A model generated the notes under the pieces. The model saw only the letters and a program-made list of their open reading frames with translations. It was not told the origin of the DNA and did not search any database. A stretch of 24,267 nucleotides of DNA from Phycisphaerales bacterium UBA854 (lineage in GTDB: Bacteria; Planctomycetota; Phycisphaerae; Phycisphaerales; SM1A02): contig DBGM01000007.1 in the NCBI GenBank assembly GCA_002295885.1, positions 1-24,267 of the forward strand, given 5' to 3'. The position numbers and the translations under genes were made by a program. Shown in pieces: positions 1 through 8,158 of the stretch (within the stretch, counting starts at the first letter, position 1; each line of letters opens with the position of its first letter).

Positions 1-1
1 C

Positions 2-1138
2 GTCGACAGTCGCCCCGCACTCGGCGGCACCTGTCTGCACGACGGATGCATCCCCACCAAGACCAGACTCCACCGCGCGGAACGCGGACAGGAACCAGGC
101 GACCGCGGAACGCGGGCGGTCTCCACCCTGGCCGGTGGTCTCGCCGCCCAGGCCAAGTCCCTCGGGGTCGAGGTCATCGGCGGAACCGCGCACTTCGAGG
201 ACAACCGCAACGTCCAGATCACGGGCGAATCCGTCTCCCGCGTGCGCTTCAAGCGGGCGATCATCGCGACCGGCTCCACCGCCGTGACCGAAGGCGAGGC
301 GATCGCTCCCGATGCGCTGGCCACGCTGGACTCGATCCCCGCGTCCGCCGTGGTCCTCGGGACCGGATACCTCGCCCTCGAGGCCGCCGCCCTGCTTCGG
401 GCCGAGGGCGCCGAGGTGACGCTGGCGACCGGTGCGGGCGGTCCGCTTCCCGAACTGCCCCGTCCCCTGCTCAAGCCGCTGCTGCGGAGCATGAAGCAGT
501 CGGGCATCGTGCTGGACGAGGACTCTTCCGAAACGAAGCATGACGGACTGGTCGTGGATGCGCGGGCTCGATGCGCCGCGTCCGGCTCCCTGCAACTGGC
601 CAGGGTCGGCATCGAAACCAGCGACGGCGGCTGGATCGTGGTCGACCACGAACAGCGGACCAGCGAACCCCGGGTCTTCGCCGTGGGGGATGTGACCGGC
701 GAATGCCTGCTGGCCGGCGCCGCGCTGACCCAGGGCCGCGTCGCCGCCGAGGCGATCTGCGGTCAACCCAGCGCCTACGAGCCTGCGGCGATCCCGCAAC
801 TGGTCTTCACCGATCCCAACGTCGCCTGGTGCGGCGATCTCCAGCCGGGTGACGACACGTGCGTCACCTCGATCCCTTGGGGCCATTCCGGTCGGGCCGT
901 GGGCATGGATGCCGCCACCGGCATCACCATGCTGCACTGGGAACGGGACACGGGACTCGTACTCGGGGCCGGGCTCTGCGGCGCGGATGCCTGCGAACTG
1001 ATCGAGACCGCGGTGCTCGCGATCGAACTCGGCGCGACGCTCGAGGATCTCGCCGCCGTGGTGCCGGCCCACCCCACCCGCAGCGAACTCCTCGGGGAAG
1101 CGGCCCGCGCCGCACTGCTGGAAAGTCCGAACCGATGA
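2..1138 (+). CDS. Dihydrolipoyl dehydrogenase-like FAD/NAD(P) disulfide oxidoreductase (5' partial)
   Basis: This is the 3' part of a pyridine nucleotide-disulfide oxidoreductase. It begins upstream of the window and reads in frame from base 2. The redox-active pair is seen as GGTCLHDGCIPTK, with cysteine codons at 32-34 and 47-49. An ATGS motif follows (IIATGSTA), then a nucleotide-binding GxGxxAxE (GTGYLALEAA), the FAD motif FAVGDVTGECLLAGAAL, and a C-terminal dimerisation domain ending AHPTRSELLGEAA, which keeps the His/Glu dyad of lipoamide dehydrogenases. By family knowledge such enzymes reoxidise dihydrolipoyl groups of 2-oxoacid dehydrogenase or glycine cleavage complexes. Oddities: the stretches between CIPTK and ATGS, and between GTGY and GDV, each look some 20 residues shorter than in E. 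coli Lpd, and the usual GRxPN motif is not recognisable. A mercuric- or glutathione-reductase-like role is possible. The family is secure, the substrate is not. Confidence 0.85.
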   Translation, partial: VDSRPALGGTCLHDGCIPTKTRLHRAERGQEPGDRGTRAVSTLAGGLAAQAKSLGVEVIGGTAHFEDNRNVQITGESVSRVRFKRAIIATGSTAVTEGEAIAPDALATLDSIPASAVVLGTGYLALEAAALLRAEGAEVTLATGAGGPLPELPRPLLKPLLRSMKQSGIVLDEDSSETKHDGLVVDARARCAASGSLQLARVGIETSDGGWIVVDHEQRTSEPRVFAVGDVTGECLLAGAALTQGRVAAEAICGQPSAYEPAAIPQLVFTDPNVAWCGDLQPGDDTCVTSIPWGHSGRAVGMDAATGITMLHWERDTGLVLGAGLCGADACELIETAVLAIELGATLEDLAAVVPAHPTRSELLGEAARAALLESPNR

Positions 1139-1602
1139 AACCCTTCGTGGTCGTCTGCATTCTGCTGCAGATCGTCGCCTTTCCCGTGCTGCTGGTCTGG
1201 GTGCTCAAGACGGACAGTCCGATCGCCCTCGTGCTGCTGATCGTGGTGAGCACGCTGGGATCGCTCGGCATCGGCGCCGCGTGCATGCATCTCACCTGGA
1301 ACTCGACCATGCGGACGTGGCCACCGCGGGATCCGGCCCCGGATGCGATCCGGCGTAACTTCCAGAGCTTCTCGCTGGGACTGATCAATCTCGGCTGGTC
1401 GGTCCACGTGGCCGCCGACAAGGAGTTCCTGCATCTCCGACCGGCAACGCTGGTCCGTTGGCTGGGAGCAGCCTCCGCCAGCATCCCGTGGCAGGCCATG
1501 CAGCCGCTGGGCGGCCGGCGCGGCACGGCGGTGCGACTCGGCCACCACACCATGATCGCACCCCGATGGTGCGTGGAACTGGTGTCGCCGGAGACCGGCT
1601 GA
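1135..1602 (+). CDS. Small two-TM membrane protein of unknown function
   Basis: This encodes 155 residues that I do not recognise. The ATG shares ATGA with the stop of the upstream flavoprotein gene (4-nt overlap), so translation is probably coupled and the two genes form one operon. The N-terminus holds two hydrophobic segments, roughly residues 3-23 and 27-50, joined by a short polar turn (KTDSP). A soluble, mostly basic tail of about 100 residues follows, rich in Trp and Arg. No catalytic motif is visible. The tail may face the cytoplasm by the positive-inside rule. The gene ends directly against the convergent paaY stop codon. Confidence 0.75.
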   Translation: MKPFVVVCILLQIVAFPVLLVWVLKTDSPIALVLLIVVSTLGSLGIGAACMHLTWNSTMRTWPPRDPAPDAIRRNFQSFSLGLINLGWSVHVAADKEFLHLRPATLVRWLGAASASIPWQAMQPLGGRRGTAVRLGHHTMIAPRWCVELVSPETG

Positions 1603-2202
1603 TCAGCCCTTGTTGGTCTTCTTGGTCTCGTACAGCACGTCCGGCACGCGGGCGCGATCCGGTTCGACCTCGGTCAGCGGCTCGACTTCCTGTCCGGTCG
1701 CCAGATGGCGGGCGGCCAGATGGTGGTAGACGTCGGTGCCCCGGCTCTTCCAGCCGATCTCCTGGTCGGACAGTTCGCGGATCACCTTGGCGGGCGTGCC
1801 CGCCACGAGGGTGTTGGGCGCGATCTCGGTGCCTTCCTTCACGAAGGCGAGGGCACCGACGATGCTGTTCTCGCCGACCACGACGTCGTCCATGAGCACG
1901 GCATTCATCCCGATCAGCGCGTTGCGGCCGACGCGACAGCCGTGCAGGACGGCGCCGTGTCCGACGTGTCCGTCCTCCTCGACCACGACATCCTTGCCCG
2001 GGAAGCAGTGCACCACGCAGGTGTCCTGGATGTTGCTCCCCTTCTTCATCTCCAGACGCCCGATGTCTCCGCGCAGCACCGCGTTGGGACCGACGAGGCA
2101 GCCCTCACCGATGATCACGTCGCCGATGAGCACCGCGGTCGGATGCACGAAGGCCGTGGGATGCACGACCGGAGTCAGTCCCTCGTACGTGTAGCACGGC
2201 AT
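1603..2202 (-). CDS. paaY: PaaY-like hexapeptide-repeat protein (gamma-carbonic-anhydrase fold)
   Basis: This 199-residue protein has left-handed beta-helix hexapeptide repeats across about residues 10-150. The N-terminus (YEGLTPVVHPTAFVHPTAV) and the block EEDGHVGHGAVLHGCRVGRN match the PaaY family as I remember it. The metal-binding histidines typical of the gamma-carbonic-anhydrase fold are visible in VVHCF and in GHVGHGAVLH. In characterised bacteria PaaY is a thioesterase that hydrolyses dead-end CoA esters formed during phenylacetate breakdown. The start codon overlaps the paaN stop by one base (TGATG), which supports co-transcription and coupling. The C-terminal tail of about 45 residues is charged and probably helical. 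Confidence is high for the family and moderate for the exact role, because no other paa genes are in view. Confidence 0.88.
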   Translation of the reverse strand: MPCYTYEGLTPVVHPTAFVHPTAVLIGDVIIGEGCLVGPNAVLRGDIGRLEMKKGSNIQDTCVVHCFPGKDVVVEEDGHVGHGAVLHGCRVGRNALIGMNAVLMDDVVVGENSIVGALAFVKEGTEIAPNTLVAGTPAKVIRELSDQEIGWKSRGTDVYHHLAARHLATGQEVEPLTEVEPDRARVPDVLYETKKTNKG

Positions 2203-3893
2203 CAGGCGGTCGCCTCCACCGGCGCGGGAGCCGGAGTGCGCGACGCCACGACGCGGAACCGGTTGGCCACGAAGGCCCCGTCGCAGAGCGTCGCGTTGCC
2301 CGCGGGGTTGGCCCCGGACACGTGGAAGTCACTGAAGGCCGCGGACTGGTTGACGAAGATCTGCCCGGCGAGGTTGCAGGACAGGGCGACCCCGGCATCG
2401 GCCATCGCATCCTCGGCCGCGGCGACGACCCCGTCATCGAGTGAATACAGGCCGCAGGTCAGGGCGCCCAGTCGCGTGGCCGCCCCCGCCGCGAGCTCGA
2501 TGCTCCGCGTGGTGTCGGCCGTGCGGACGATGTAGATGATCGGCCCGAAGCACTCCTGCTGGTAGAGCGGCTCGTCGCCCTCCTCGACCTGGATCACGAC
2601 CGGCGAACAGGTCCGCGCCTCCGGGAAGTGCTCGTTGTCGATGGGGCCGCCTTCGCGGAGTACCGTGCCGCCGGCCTGCCGCGCCGCGTCGACCCGCTCG
2701 ACCGTGGCCGGGTTCTGGACGGCTCCGAGGATCTCCGTGGCCCGGGCCGGCTCCGAGAGCAGCCAGTCGATCCCCTTGACGATGGCCGCTGCGACCTCGT
2801 CGAAGCCCAGACGCCCTTCGGGCGTCGCGATGCCCTCGGCGGGAATGTAGATGTTCTGCGGTGTGGTGCACATCTGGCCGGAATAGAGACACAGCGAGAA
2901 GGCGAGGTTCCCGCTGACGGACCGCATGTCGGCGACGCCGTCGAGAATCATCGAGTTCACCCCGGCCTTCTCGGTGAACACCACGGCCTGCCGTGCGTTC
3001 GCCTCGACCCAGTCGCCGAACTCGTTGCCGCCGGTGTAGTCGACGATGCGGGCGGCGGGATGCGTGACCAGTTCAGCGGTGATCGGGGCATCGTGCGTGT
3101 CGCAGGCGAGCAGCACGAGGTTCGGATCGAAGCCCGCCTCCTCCAGCACGGCACGACAGATCTCCACGGTGATCGCCAACGGCAGCACCGCACCGGGGTG
3201 CGGCTTGATCACCACCGCGTTTCCGGTGGCGAGACTGGCGAAGATTCCCGGGTAGCCGTTCCAGGTCGGGAAGGTCGAGCATCCGACCGTGACCGCGACG
3301 CCGCGGGGGACGATGCGGTAGGTCTTGTTGAGGGTGATGGTGTCCGTCTTCGAGACCTGCTTGGTCCAGGTGGCGCTGGCGGGCGTGCGCTTCATCTCGG
3401 AGTACGCGTAGGCCACCGCCTCGAGCCCGCGGTCCTGCGCGTGCGGGCCGCCGGCCTGGAAGGCCATCATGAATCCCTGACCGGTGGTGTGCATGACCGC
3501 GTTGGCGATCTCGAAGCTCCGACGATTCAGACGGTCGAGGATCTCCAGGCACACGCCGGTCCTGGTCTCGACGTCGGCCCGCTTCCAGGAGACCATCGAT
3601 TCGGTCGCCGCATCCATGAGTCGATCGAGGTCCGGCGTGGGATAGGTGACCCCCAGGTCCATTCCGTAGGGAGATCGTTCACCGCCGACCAGGCCGGCCG
3701 TGCCGGGCTGTTCGACGGGCCACGGGCGATCGAGGCGCTCCTTGAACGCAGCGAGACCGTCCGCCTTGGCCGTCTCCCCGTAGACGCGTCCACTGGGGAC
3801 TTCGGGAAAGGCGGACCAGAACCCACGCGATGCGATGGCGTCCAGTGCGCCATCCAGACGCGCTCGGTGTGCTTCGAAGTAGGCGTTGGACAC
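2202..3893 (-). CDS. paaN: Phenylacetic acid degradation protein PaaN (aldehyde dehydrogenase family)
   Basis: This encodes 563 residues of the aldehyde dehydrogenase superfamily, PaaN subgroup. Recognisable blocks are ANAVMHTTGQGFMMAFQAGG, CSTFPTWNGYPGIFASLATG, the glutamate region VFTEKAGVN, and the nucleophile in YSGQMCTTPQ (Cys342 counting from the GTG). PaaN proteins are assigned to phenylacetate catabolism after CoA ligation and ring hydroxylation. The C-terminal MaoC-type hydratase domain of E. coli PaaZ is absent. I chose the GTG start because AGGAG lies seven bases upstream and the next residues (SNAYFEAHRARLDGAL) match how PaaN proteins begin; the longer open frame to 4028 would read through the divergent promoter. 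It is operonic with paaY and divergent from the permease gene. Confidence 0.88.
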   Translation of the reverse strand: MSNAYFEAHRARLDGALDAIASRGFWSAFPEVPSGRVYGETAKADGLAAFKERLDRPWPVEQPGTAGLVGGERSPYGMDLGVTYPTPDLDRLMDAATESMVSWKRADVETRTGVCLEILDRLNRRSFEIANAVMHTTGQGFMMAFQAGGPHAQDRGLEAVAYAYSEMKRTPASATWTKQVSKTDTITLNKTYRIVPRGVAVTVGCSTFPTWNGYPGIFASLATGNAVVIKPHPGAVLPLAITVEICRAVLEEAGFDPNLVLLACDTHDAPITAELVTHPAARIVDYTGGNEFGDWVEANARQAVVFTEKAGVNSMILDGVADMRSVSGNLAFSLCLYSGQMCTTPQNIYIPAEGIATPEGRLGFDEVAAAIVKGIDWLLSEPARATEILGAVQNPATVERVDAARQAGGTVLREGGPIDNEHFPEARTCSPVVIQVEEGDEPLYQQECFGPIIYIVRTADTTRSIELAAGAATRLGALTCGLYSLDDGVVAAAEDAMADAGVALSCNLAGQIFVNQSAAFSDFHVSGANPAGNATLCDGAFVANRFRVVASRTPAPAPVEATA

Positions 3894-3945
3894 GGTGTGA
3901 CTCCTGAGTGGGTGGCCCGCGGGCCCCGACGGCATGCCGGCTCTG

Positions 3946-3981
3946 GATTGTAGAACATCCGGCCCGACGTCGGATACAATC
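3946..3981. promoter_or_regulatory. Mirror-image divergent promoter between paaN and the permease gene
   Basis: In the 119-bp divergent gap, GATTGTA (3946-3952) and TACAATC (3975-3981) form a 7-bp inverted repeat with 22 bases between. Each arm contains a TACAAT -10-like hexamer pointing away from the other: 3975-3980 rightward, 3952-3947 leftward. Predicted transcript starts near 3987 and 3940 would give short leaders to the ATG at 4013 and the GTG at 3893. The -35 matches are weak. A perfect palindrome CCGACGTCGG (3964-3973) lies between the arms, and GGCCCGCGGGCC (3914-3925) and CGGCATGCCG (3930-3939) lie in the presumed paaN leader. These are operator candidates. Promoter function is inferred. 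Confidence 0.5.
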
Positions 3982-4012
3982 GGCACTGCCGTCGATCTGG
4001 CGGCCACACACC

Positions 4013-6115
4013 ATGCCAGCCGCATCAACCGGACATCTCAAGAAGGAAATCAGCCTGTTCAGCGCGTTCGCCCTGGGCACCGCGATCAGCAGCGGATTCT
4101 TCCTCCTTCCCGGCATGGCCTTCAACCTCGCCGGCCCGGCGGTCATCCTGGCCTACCTGATCGCCGGCCTCGTGATCATTCCTCCGCTGCTGTGCAAGTC
4201 GGAACTCGCCACCGCGATGCCGCGGGCCGGGGGCGTCTACTTCTATCTCGACCGAAGCCTCGGCCCGATGGCCGGCACGATCACCGGAATCGCGACGTGG
4301 ATCTCGTTGACGCTGAAGTCGTCCTTCGCGCTGGTCGGATCGGGCTACTACATCGGGCTGTTCTTCGAGGATCCGCCGGTGATGACGATCGCGGTCGCAC
4401 TGGCCGTCGTCTTCACGGTGCTCAACGTGCTGGGAACGGCCAAGGCGACCGTCGTCCAGAACGTGCTGGTGATCGGAGTGCTCGCGATCCTGACGCTCTT
4501 CGCCTGCTTCGGCCTGCCCGAGATCCATCTCGACCACTTCAAGGACTTCGCTCCGAACGGAACCGGATCGATCGTCTCCATCATCGGCGTGGTGATGATC
4601 TCCTACATGGGCGTCTCCAAGCTCGCCAGCGTCGCGGAGGAGTTCCGCAATCCGGAACGCGACATCCCGATGGGCATCTTCCTGTCCCTGGCCGTGGCCA
4701 TGGTGACCTACATCGTCGGACTGGTGATCATGATCGGAGTGATGCCGGCCGACGAACTGGCGAACACCTACACCCCCGCCGCGGACGCCGCCGCCATCAT
4801 CATGGGCCCCACCGGCCGTGTGGTGATGTCGGTCGCCGCCGTTGCCGCCTTCATCTCGGTTGCGAACGCGGGCATTCTGAGCGCCTCCCGCTACCCCCTG
4901 GCCATGGCCCGCGACCACCTCATTCCGGTCGTCTTCCGCCGGCTGGGACGGTTCAACACACCGGTGATGGCCATTCTGCTCACCGGCGGCATGGTCCTGC
5001 TGCAGGTCGTGCTGATGGATCCGCTGGTGATCGCCAAGTACGCCGGCACGACGAAGATGGTGCTCTTCGGCCTCCTCTGCGTCGCGGTCATCGTGATGCG
5101 CGAGAGCGGCATTCATTCCTACGACCCCGGCTTCCGCACCCCGCTGTACCCCTGGATCCCGCTGCTGGGCTTCTTCCTCAGCATCGCCGTGATCGGATTC
5201 CTCAAGTGGGAGGCCACTGTCTTCGCGATCGGCATGGTGGCCCTGGGGATCATCTGGTTCTTCTGGTACGCACGGTCCCGGGTCCGACGGTACGGCGCCA
5301 TCCATCACGTCTTTGCCCGGCTGGGGCAGAACCGCTTCGATCCGCTGGACATCGAACTCCGCGAGATCATCAAGGAGAAGGGGCTGCGCAAGGCCGATCC
5401 GTTCGACCGCATCATCGCCTCCGCCCCGGTCATCGACGCCCCCGACGGTGCGACCTTCGAATCGATCACCGAAAGAGCCGCCGTGCAGATCCAGAAGGCG
5501 ACCGGCCTCGACGCGGAGATGGTCGCGCGGGAACTGATGCAGGGAACCCGCATCGGTGCAACGCCGGTGAGCGGTGAACTCGCCCTGCCCCACCTCCGGC
5601 ATCGCGACATCGAGGAACCGTGCATGGTGCTGGCTCGGATCCGGGGCGGTCTCGAGATCGAGTTCGACCAGGACGCCACCAGCCGCTCCTCCGAGACCGT
5701 CGAGGCGGTCTTCTACCTCGTCAGTCCCGACAACGACCCCGCGCTGCACCTGCGCCTGCTTGCCAAGCTGGCCGGCAGCGTCGAGGAGGAGGGCTTCATG
5801 GAGCAGTGGATGCAGGCGGACTCCCCGTCGGAGATCCGGGACATCCTGCTCCGTACGGACCGATCGATGTCACTCGAACTGCACCACGACAGTCCGGGCC
5901 ATGACTTCATCGGCCGTGCCGTACGGGACCTGGAACTGCCCAGCGGCTGCCTCGTGGCGGTCGTCCACCGCGGATCGCAGACCATCTTCCCCCGCGGAGA
6001 CACCGTTCTCGACCATGGCGATGCCGTGACGATCATCGGTGAACCCGACGGCATCCACGCGCTGCGCCGGCGGCTCGAATCCCAAGGCCCCGACGAGATC
6101 CTCGACGACGACTGA
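4013..6115 (+). CDS. APC-family permease fused to PTS EIIA-like and RCK_C/TrkA-C-like domains
   Basis: This 700-residue protein has three parts. Residues about 10-430 form an amino acid-polyamine-organocation permease with about 12 hydrophobic segments. The first carries the APC-type motif GTAISSGFFLLPG, and EEFRNPERDIP follows mid-way. Residues about 470-615 resemble a fructose/nitrogen-type PTS EIIA domain, with the phospho-acceptor context LALPHLRHRD (His527). Residues about 622-690 resemble an RCK_C domain (IGRAVRDLELPSGCLVAVVHRG, then DTVLDHGDAVTIIG). By family knowledge the permease imports amino acids or related solutes, EIIA accepts phosphate from HPr, and RCK_C binds small ligands and gates transporters. 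I infer a permease regulated by phosphorylation and ligand binding. The ATG at 4013 starts directly before the first helix. No other PTS gene is in the window. Confidence 0.88.
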   Translation: MPAASTGHLKKEISLFSAFALGTAISSGFFLLPGMAFNLAGPAVILAYLIAGLVIIPPLLCKSELATAMPRAGGVYFYLDRSLGPMAGTITGIATWISLTLKSSFALVGSGYYIGLFFEDPPVMTIAVALAVVFTVLNVLGTAKATVVQNVLVIGVLAILTLFACFGLPEIHLDHFKDFAPNGTGSIVSIIGVVMISYMGVSKLASVAEEFRNPERDIPMGIFLSLAVAMVTYIVGLVIMIGVMPADELANTYTPAADAAAIIMGPTGRVVMSVAAVAAFISVANAGILSASRYPLAMARDHLIPVVFRRLGRFNTPVMAILLTGGMVLLQVVLMDPLVIAKYAGTTKMVLFGLLCVAVIVMRESGIHSYDPGFRTPLYPWIPLLGFFLSIAVIGFLKWEATVFAIGMVALGIIWFFWYARSRVRRYGAIHHVFARLGQNRFDPLDIELREIIKEKGLRKADPFDRIIASAPVIDAPDGATFESITERAAVQIQKATGLDAEMVARELMQGTRIGATPVSGELALPHLRHRDIEEPCMVLARIRGGLEIEFDQDATSRSSETVEAVFYLVSPDNDPALHLRLLAKLAGSVEEEGFMEQWMQADSPSEIRDILLRTDRSMSLELHHDSPGHDFIGRAVRDLELPSGCLVAVVHRGSQTIFPRGDTVLDHGDAVTIIGEPDGIHALRRRLESQGPDEILDDD

Positions 6116-6124
6116 GTGACGCAC

Positions 6125-6715
6125 ATGATCGACACCTCCCCCGACTCCCTCCCCACCAACGAACTCGATGTCCCGACCCGGGCCCAGCGATCGTCCTGGG
6201 GCATCGTCATCGACGGCTGCCTGCTGATCCTGCTCGCCGCCGTCCTCGTCTTCAACGCACGCGAAGGCGAGAGCATGTTCATCTCCTTCGTGGGCATCAT
6301 GAGCATCGTCGGCGGCGTCATCCTCGGCGTGCGGCTGGCGATGGCGTCCCGGCTGAACCTCCACATCGTGTACTGGATCGTGACGGCCACCCCCATCGCC
6401 GTCGGACTGGTGCTGCTGATCTGGCCGGAGCAGTCCCTCCAGCTCATGGTCTACGCCGTCGCGATCACCCTGCTGGTGCGCGGCATCGTCGAATGCACCC
6501 TCGCGTTCTCGAACAAGGAACGCGTCGGATGGGAACTGCTGGCCGTCCACGGAATCGTGGGCATCGCACTGGGTATCGTGTTCTTCGCGCTTCCCCGCTT
6601 CGCGCCGGTGGTGCTCATCCTCTTCCTCGGCGTGGACCTCGTGGTCCGGGGCGCCCTCCAGGTGAGCCTGACCGCCCGCATCCGGAAGAAGATGGATCAC
6701 TCGGGACTGGCCTGA
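6125..6715 (+). CDS. HdeD-like (DUF308) membrane protein
   Basis: This 196-residue integral membrane protein has about six hydrophobic segments from residue 28 on. They are separated by short loops in the repeated pattern of the HdeD/DUF308 family (helix, IWPEQSLQLMVYAVAITLLVRGIVE-type helix pair, short basic loop). The family is named after E. coli HdeD, linked to acid resistance at high cell density, but most members have no known function. The ATG at 6125 is preferred. A GTG at 6116, next to the permease stop, would add three residues (199 aa). The tight spacing after the permease gene indicates one operon. The N-terminal 25 residues are polar, and the C-terminus ends in a basic cytoplasmic-type tail. 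Confidence 0.75.
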   Translation: MIDTSPDSLPTNELDVPTRAQRSSWGIVIDGCLLILLAAVLVFNAREGESMFISFVGIMSIVGGVILGVRLAMASRLNLHIVYWIVTATPIAVGLVLLIWPEQSLQLMVYAVAITLLVRGIVECTLAFSNKERVGWELLAVHGIVGIALGIVFFALPRFAPVVLILFLGVDLVVRGALQVSLTARIRKKMDHSGLA

Positions 6716-6769
6716 GCCGCTTCGACACCGCCGTCCGATCACCGGCCGCAGAGTCTGCGACGTTGCCGA

Positions 6770-8080
6770 TCAGGATGGATAGATCTCGCCGATGACCTGC
6801 TCGGCCAGCGGCGACTTCCGATCCTCGAGGTACTTGAACTCGGCCAACGCCGCATCGCGGCGGCCGGCCGCGAGATGGGTCCGGAGGAGCCGGACGTGGA
6901 TTCCATCGTCATCCGGGGCGTACCCGGAGGCCGTGTCGAAGCACTCCACGGCTTCATCGAACCGGTGGTGACGGGCATGGATGGACCCCAGGGCGATCAG
7001 CGCCTTGGGCAAGGCCGGACGGAGACGCAGTCCGTTCCGGATCGCCTCCACGGCCTCGCTGTCCCGCCCGACCCGCTCGTATTCGAGCCCGATGCTGACA
7101 TGGACCTTGGCGTACTCCGGATTGCACTGCAGGGCGGTCCGGAACGACTGCATGGCGTCCTCATGCCGACGCGCGTCCGCATGGATGAGTCCGATGTTGT
7201 GCCAGGCCTTCTCGGGGTAGAAGTCCGCGGCGACGGCCGCCTTGAAGGCCTCCATCGCCTTCAGGTCGTTCTGCCGGCAGCGCCACGCAAGTCCGAGCAG
7301 GATCCACGCCTTCTTCAGATCCGGATCCCGCTCGAGGGTGCGTTCGAAGGCGAGGACGGCATCCTCGTGCCGACCCTGCCGGCTGTAGAGCAGGCCGAGA
7401 TTCATGTATGCCTTCGCGTAGTCGGGCCGCGCCCGGATCGCACCCTCGAAGGAGCTCACCGCCCCCTCGAGATCTCCGATCGCTTCGCACGCGATGCCCA
7501 TGTTGAGCCAGGCGTGGAACAGATTGGCCTGGCAGGTGATCGCCTGCCGGTAGGACTCGATGGCTCCGATGAAATCGTCCAACGCCATGCGGGCGTTGCC
7601 GATGTTGTAGTGGGTCAGCGGGTTGTCGGGACGCAGCACCGCTGCCCGCTCCCCCGCCTCCAGCGCCTCGGCCGGCCGATCGAGATCCATGTACACGCAG
7701 GCGAGACCGGCGAAGGCCTGTTCGCTCTGGGGATCGAGTTCGATGGCTTGCGTGTAGGCCGCGACGGATTCGTCGTACTCCTCCAGCTTGTCGTGGCAGA
7801 AGCCCATGTTCGCCAGGGCGATCACCGTCTGCGAATGGCGACGAATCGGATCCAGATCGAGTCCCTGACGGATGTACCCGATGGCACTGTCCCATTCCCG
7901 GCGTCGGATACATTCGATGCCCCGTGCGTAGCAGTCGGTGATCGTGAGCACGTCGAGCGGCGGATGGAACTCACCGGTCTCTTCGGCCAGGGGCCCGAGC
8001 CTCAGGGCGTCTATGGCGAACAACGCATCGGTGTCGTCCGGCTCACGGGGCGGGTTGGGTTGCCTGGGCCGTTCTTCCAT
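6770..8080 (-). CDS. TPR-repeat protein
   Basis: This 436-residue cytoplasmic-type protein consists mainly of about ten tandem tetratricopeptide repeats from residue 50 to 425. Typical helix pairs are AYTQAIELDPQSEQAFAGLA, AWLNMGIACEAIGDLEGAVS and AYMNLGLLYSRQGRHEDAVL, with the canonical small residues and the Pro at repeat ends. There is no signal peptide or membrane segment. The N-terminal 45 residues are acidic and proline-rich and contain no repeat. TPR solenoids bind peptides or partner proteins; the partner here cannot be told. The start is well supported by AGGAGG five to six bases upstream of the ATG. It is divergent from the HD-GYP gene and shares its upstream region, which may mean joint control. 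Confidence 0.9.
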   Translation of the reverse strand: MEERPRQPNPPREPDDTDALFAIDALRLGPLAEETGEFHPPLDVLTITDCYARGIECIRRREWDSAIGYIRQGLDLDPIRRHSQTVIALANMGFCHDKLEEYDESVAAYTQAIELDPQSEQAFAGLACVYMDLDRPAEALEAGERAAVLRPDNPLTHYNIGNARMALDDFIGAIESYRQAITCQANLFHAWLNMGIACEAIGDLEGAVSSFEGAIRARPDYAKAYMNLGLLYSRQGRHEDAVLAFERTLERDPDLKKAWILLGLAWRCRQNDLKAMEAFKAAVAADFYPEKAWHNIGLIHADARRHEDAMQSFRTALQCNPEYAKVHVSIGLEYERVGRDSEAVEAIRNGLRLRPALPKALIALGSIHARHHRFDEAVECFDTASGYAPDDDGIHVRLLRTHLAAGRRDAALAEFKYLEDRKSPLAEQVIGEIYPS

Positions 8081-8158
8081 CAGACCTCCTGAACAGCGAT
8101 GGTAGATCCGCCCCCCACCCGCCTCAAGTCCCGCCCACGCACCACCGGGGATCCTTTC

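Noticed and set aside
2628..3953. A 441-codon plus-strand frame opposite paaN
   Set aside because: It is antisense to a protein with intact aldehyde-dehydrogenase motifs, and its translation has no recognisable domain.
4025..5749. A 574-codon minus-strand frame opposite the permease gene
   Set aside because: The product is an Asp/His/Arg-rich shadow with no domain, antisense to clear transmembrane and EIIA coding sequence.
6875..8092. A 405-codon plus-strand frame opposite the TPR gene
   Set aside because: The TPR repeats and AGGAGG site fix the minus strand as coding. The apparent periodicity of the frame is only the echo of the repeats.
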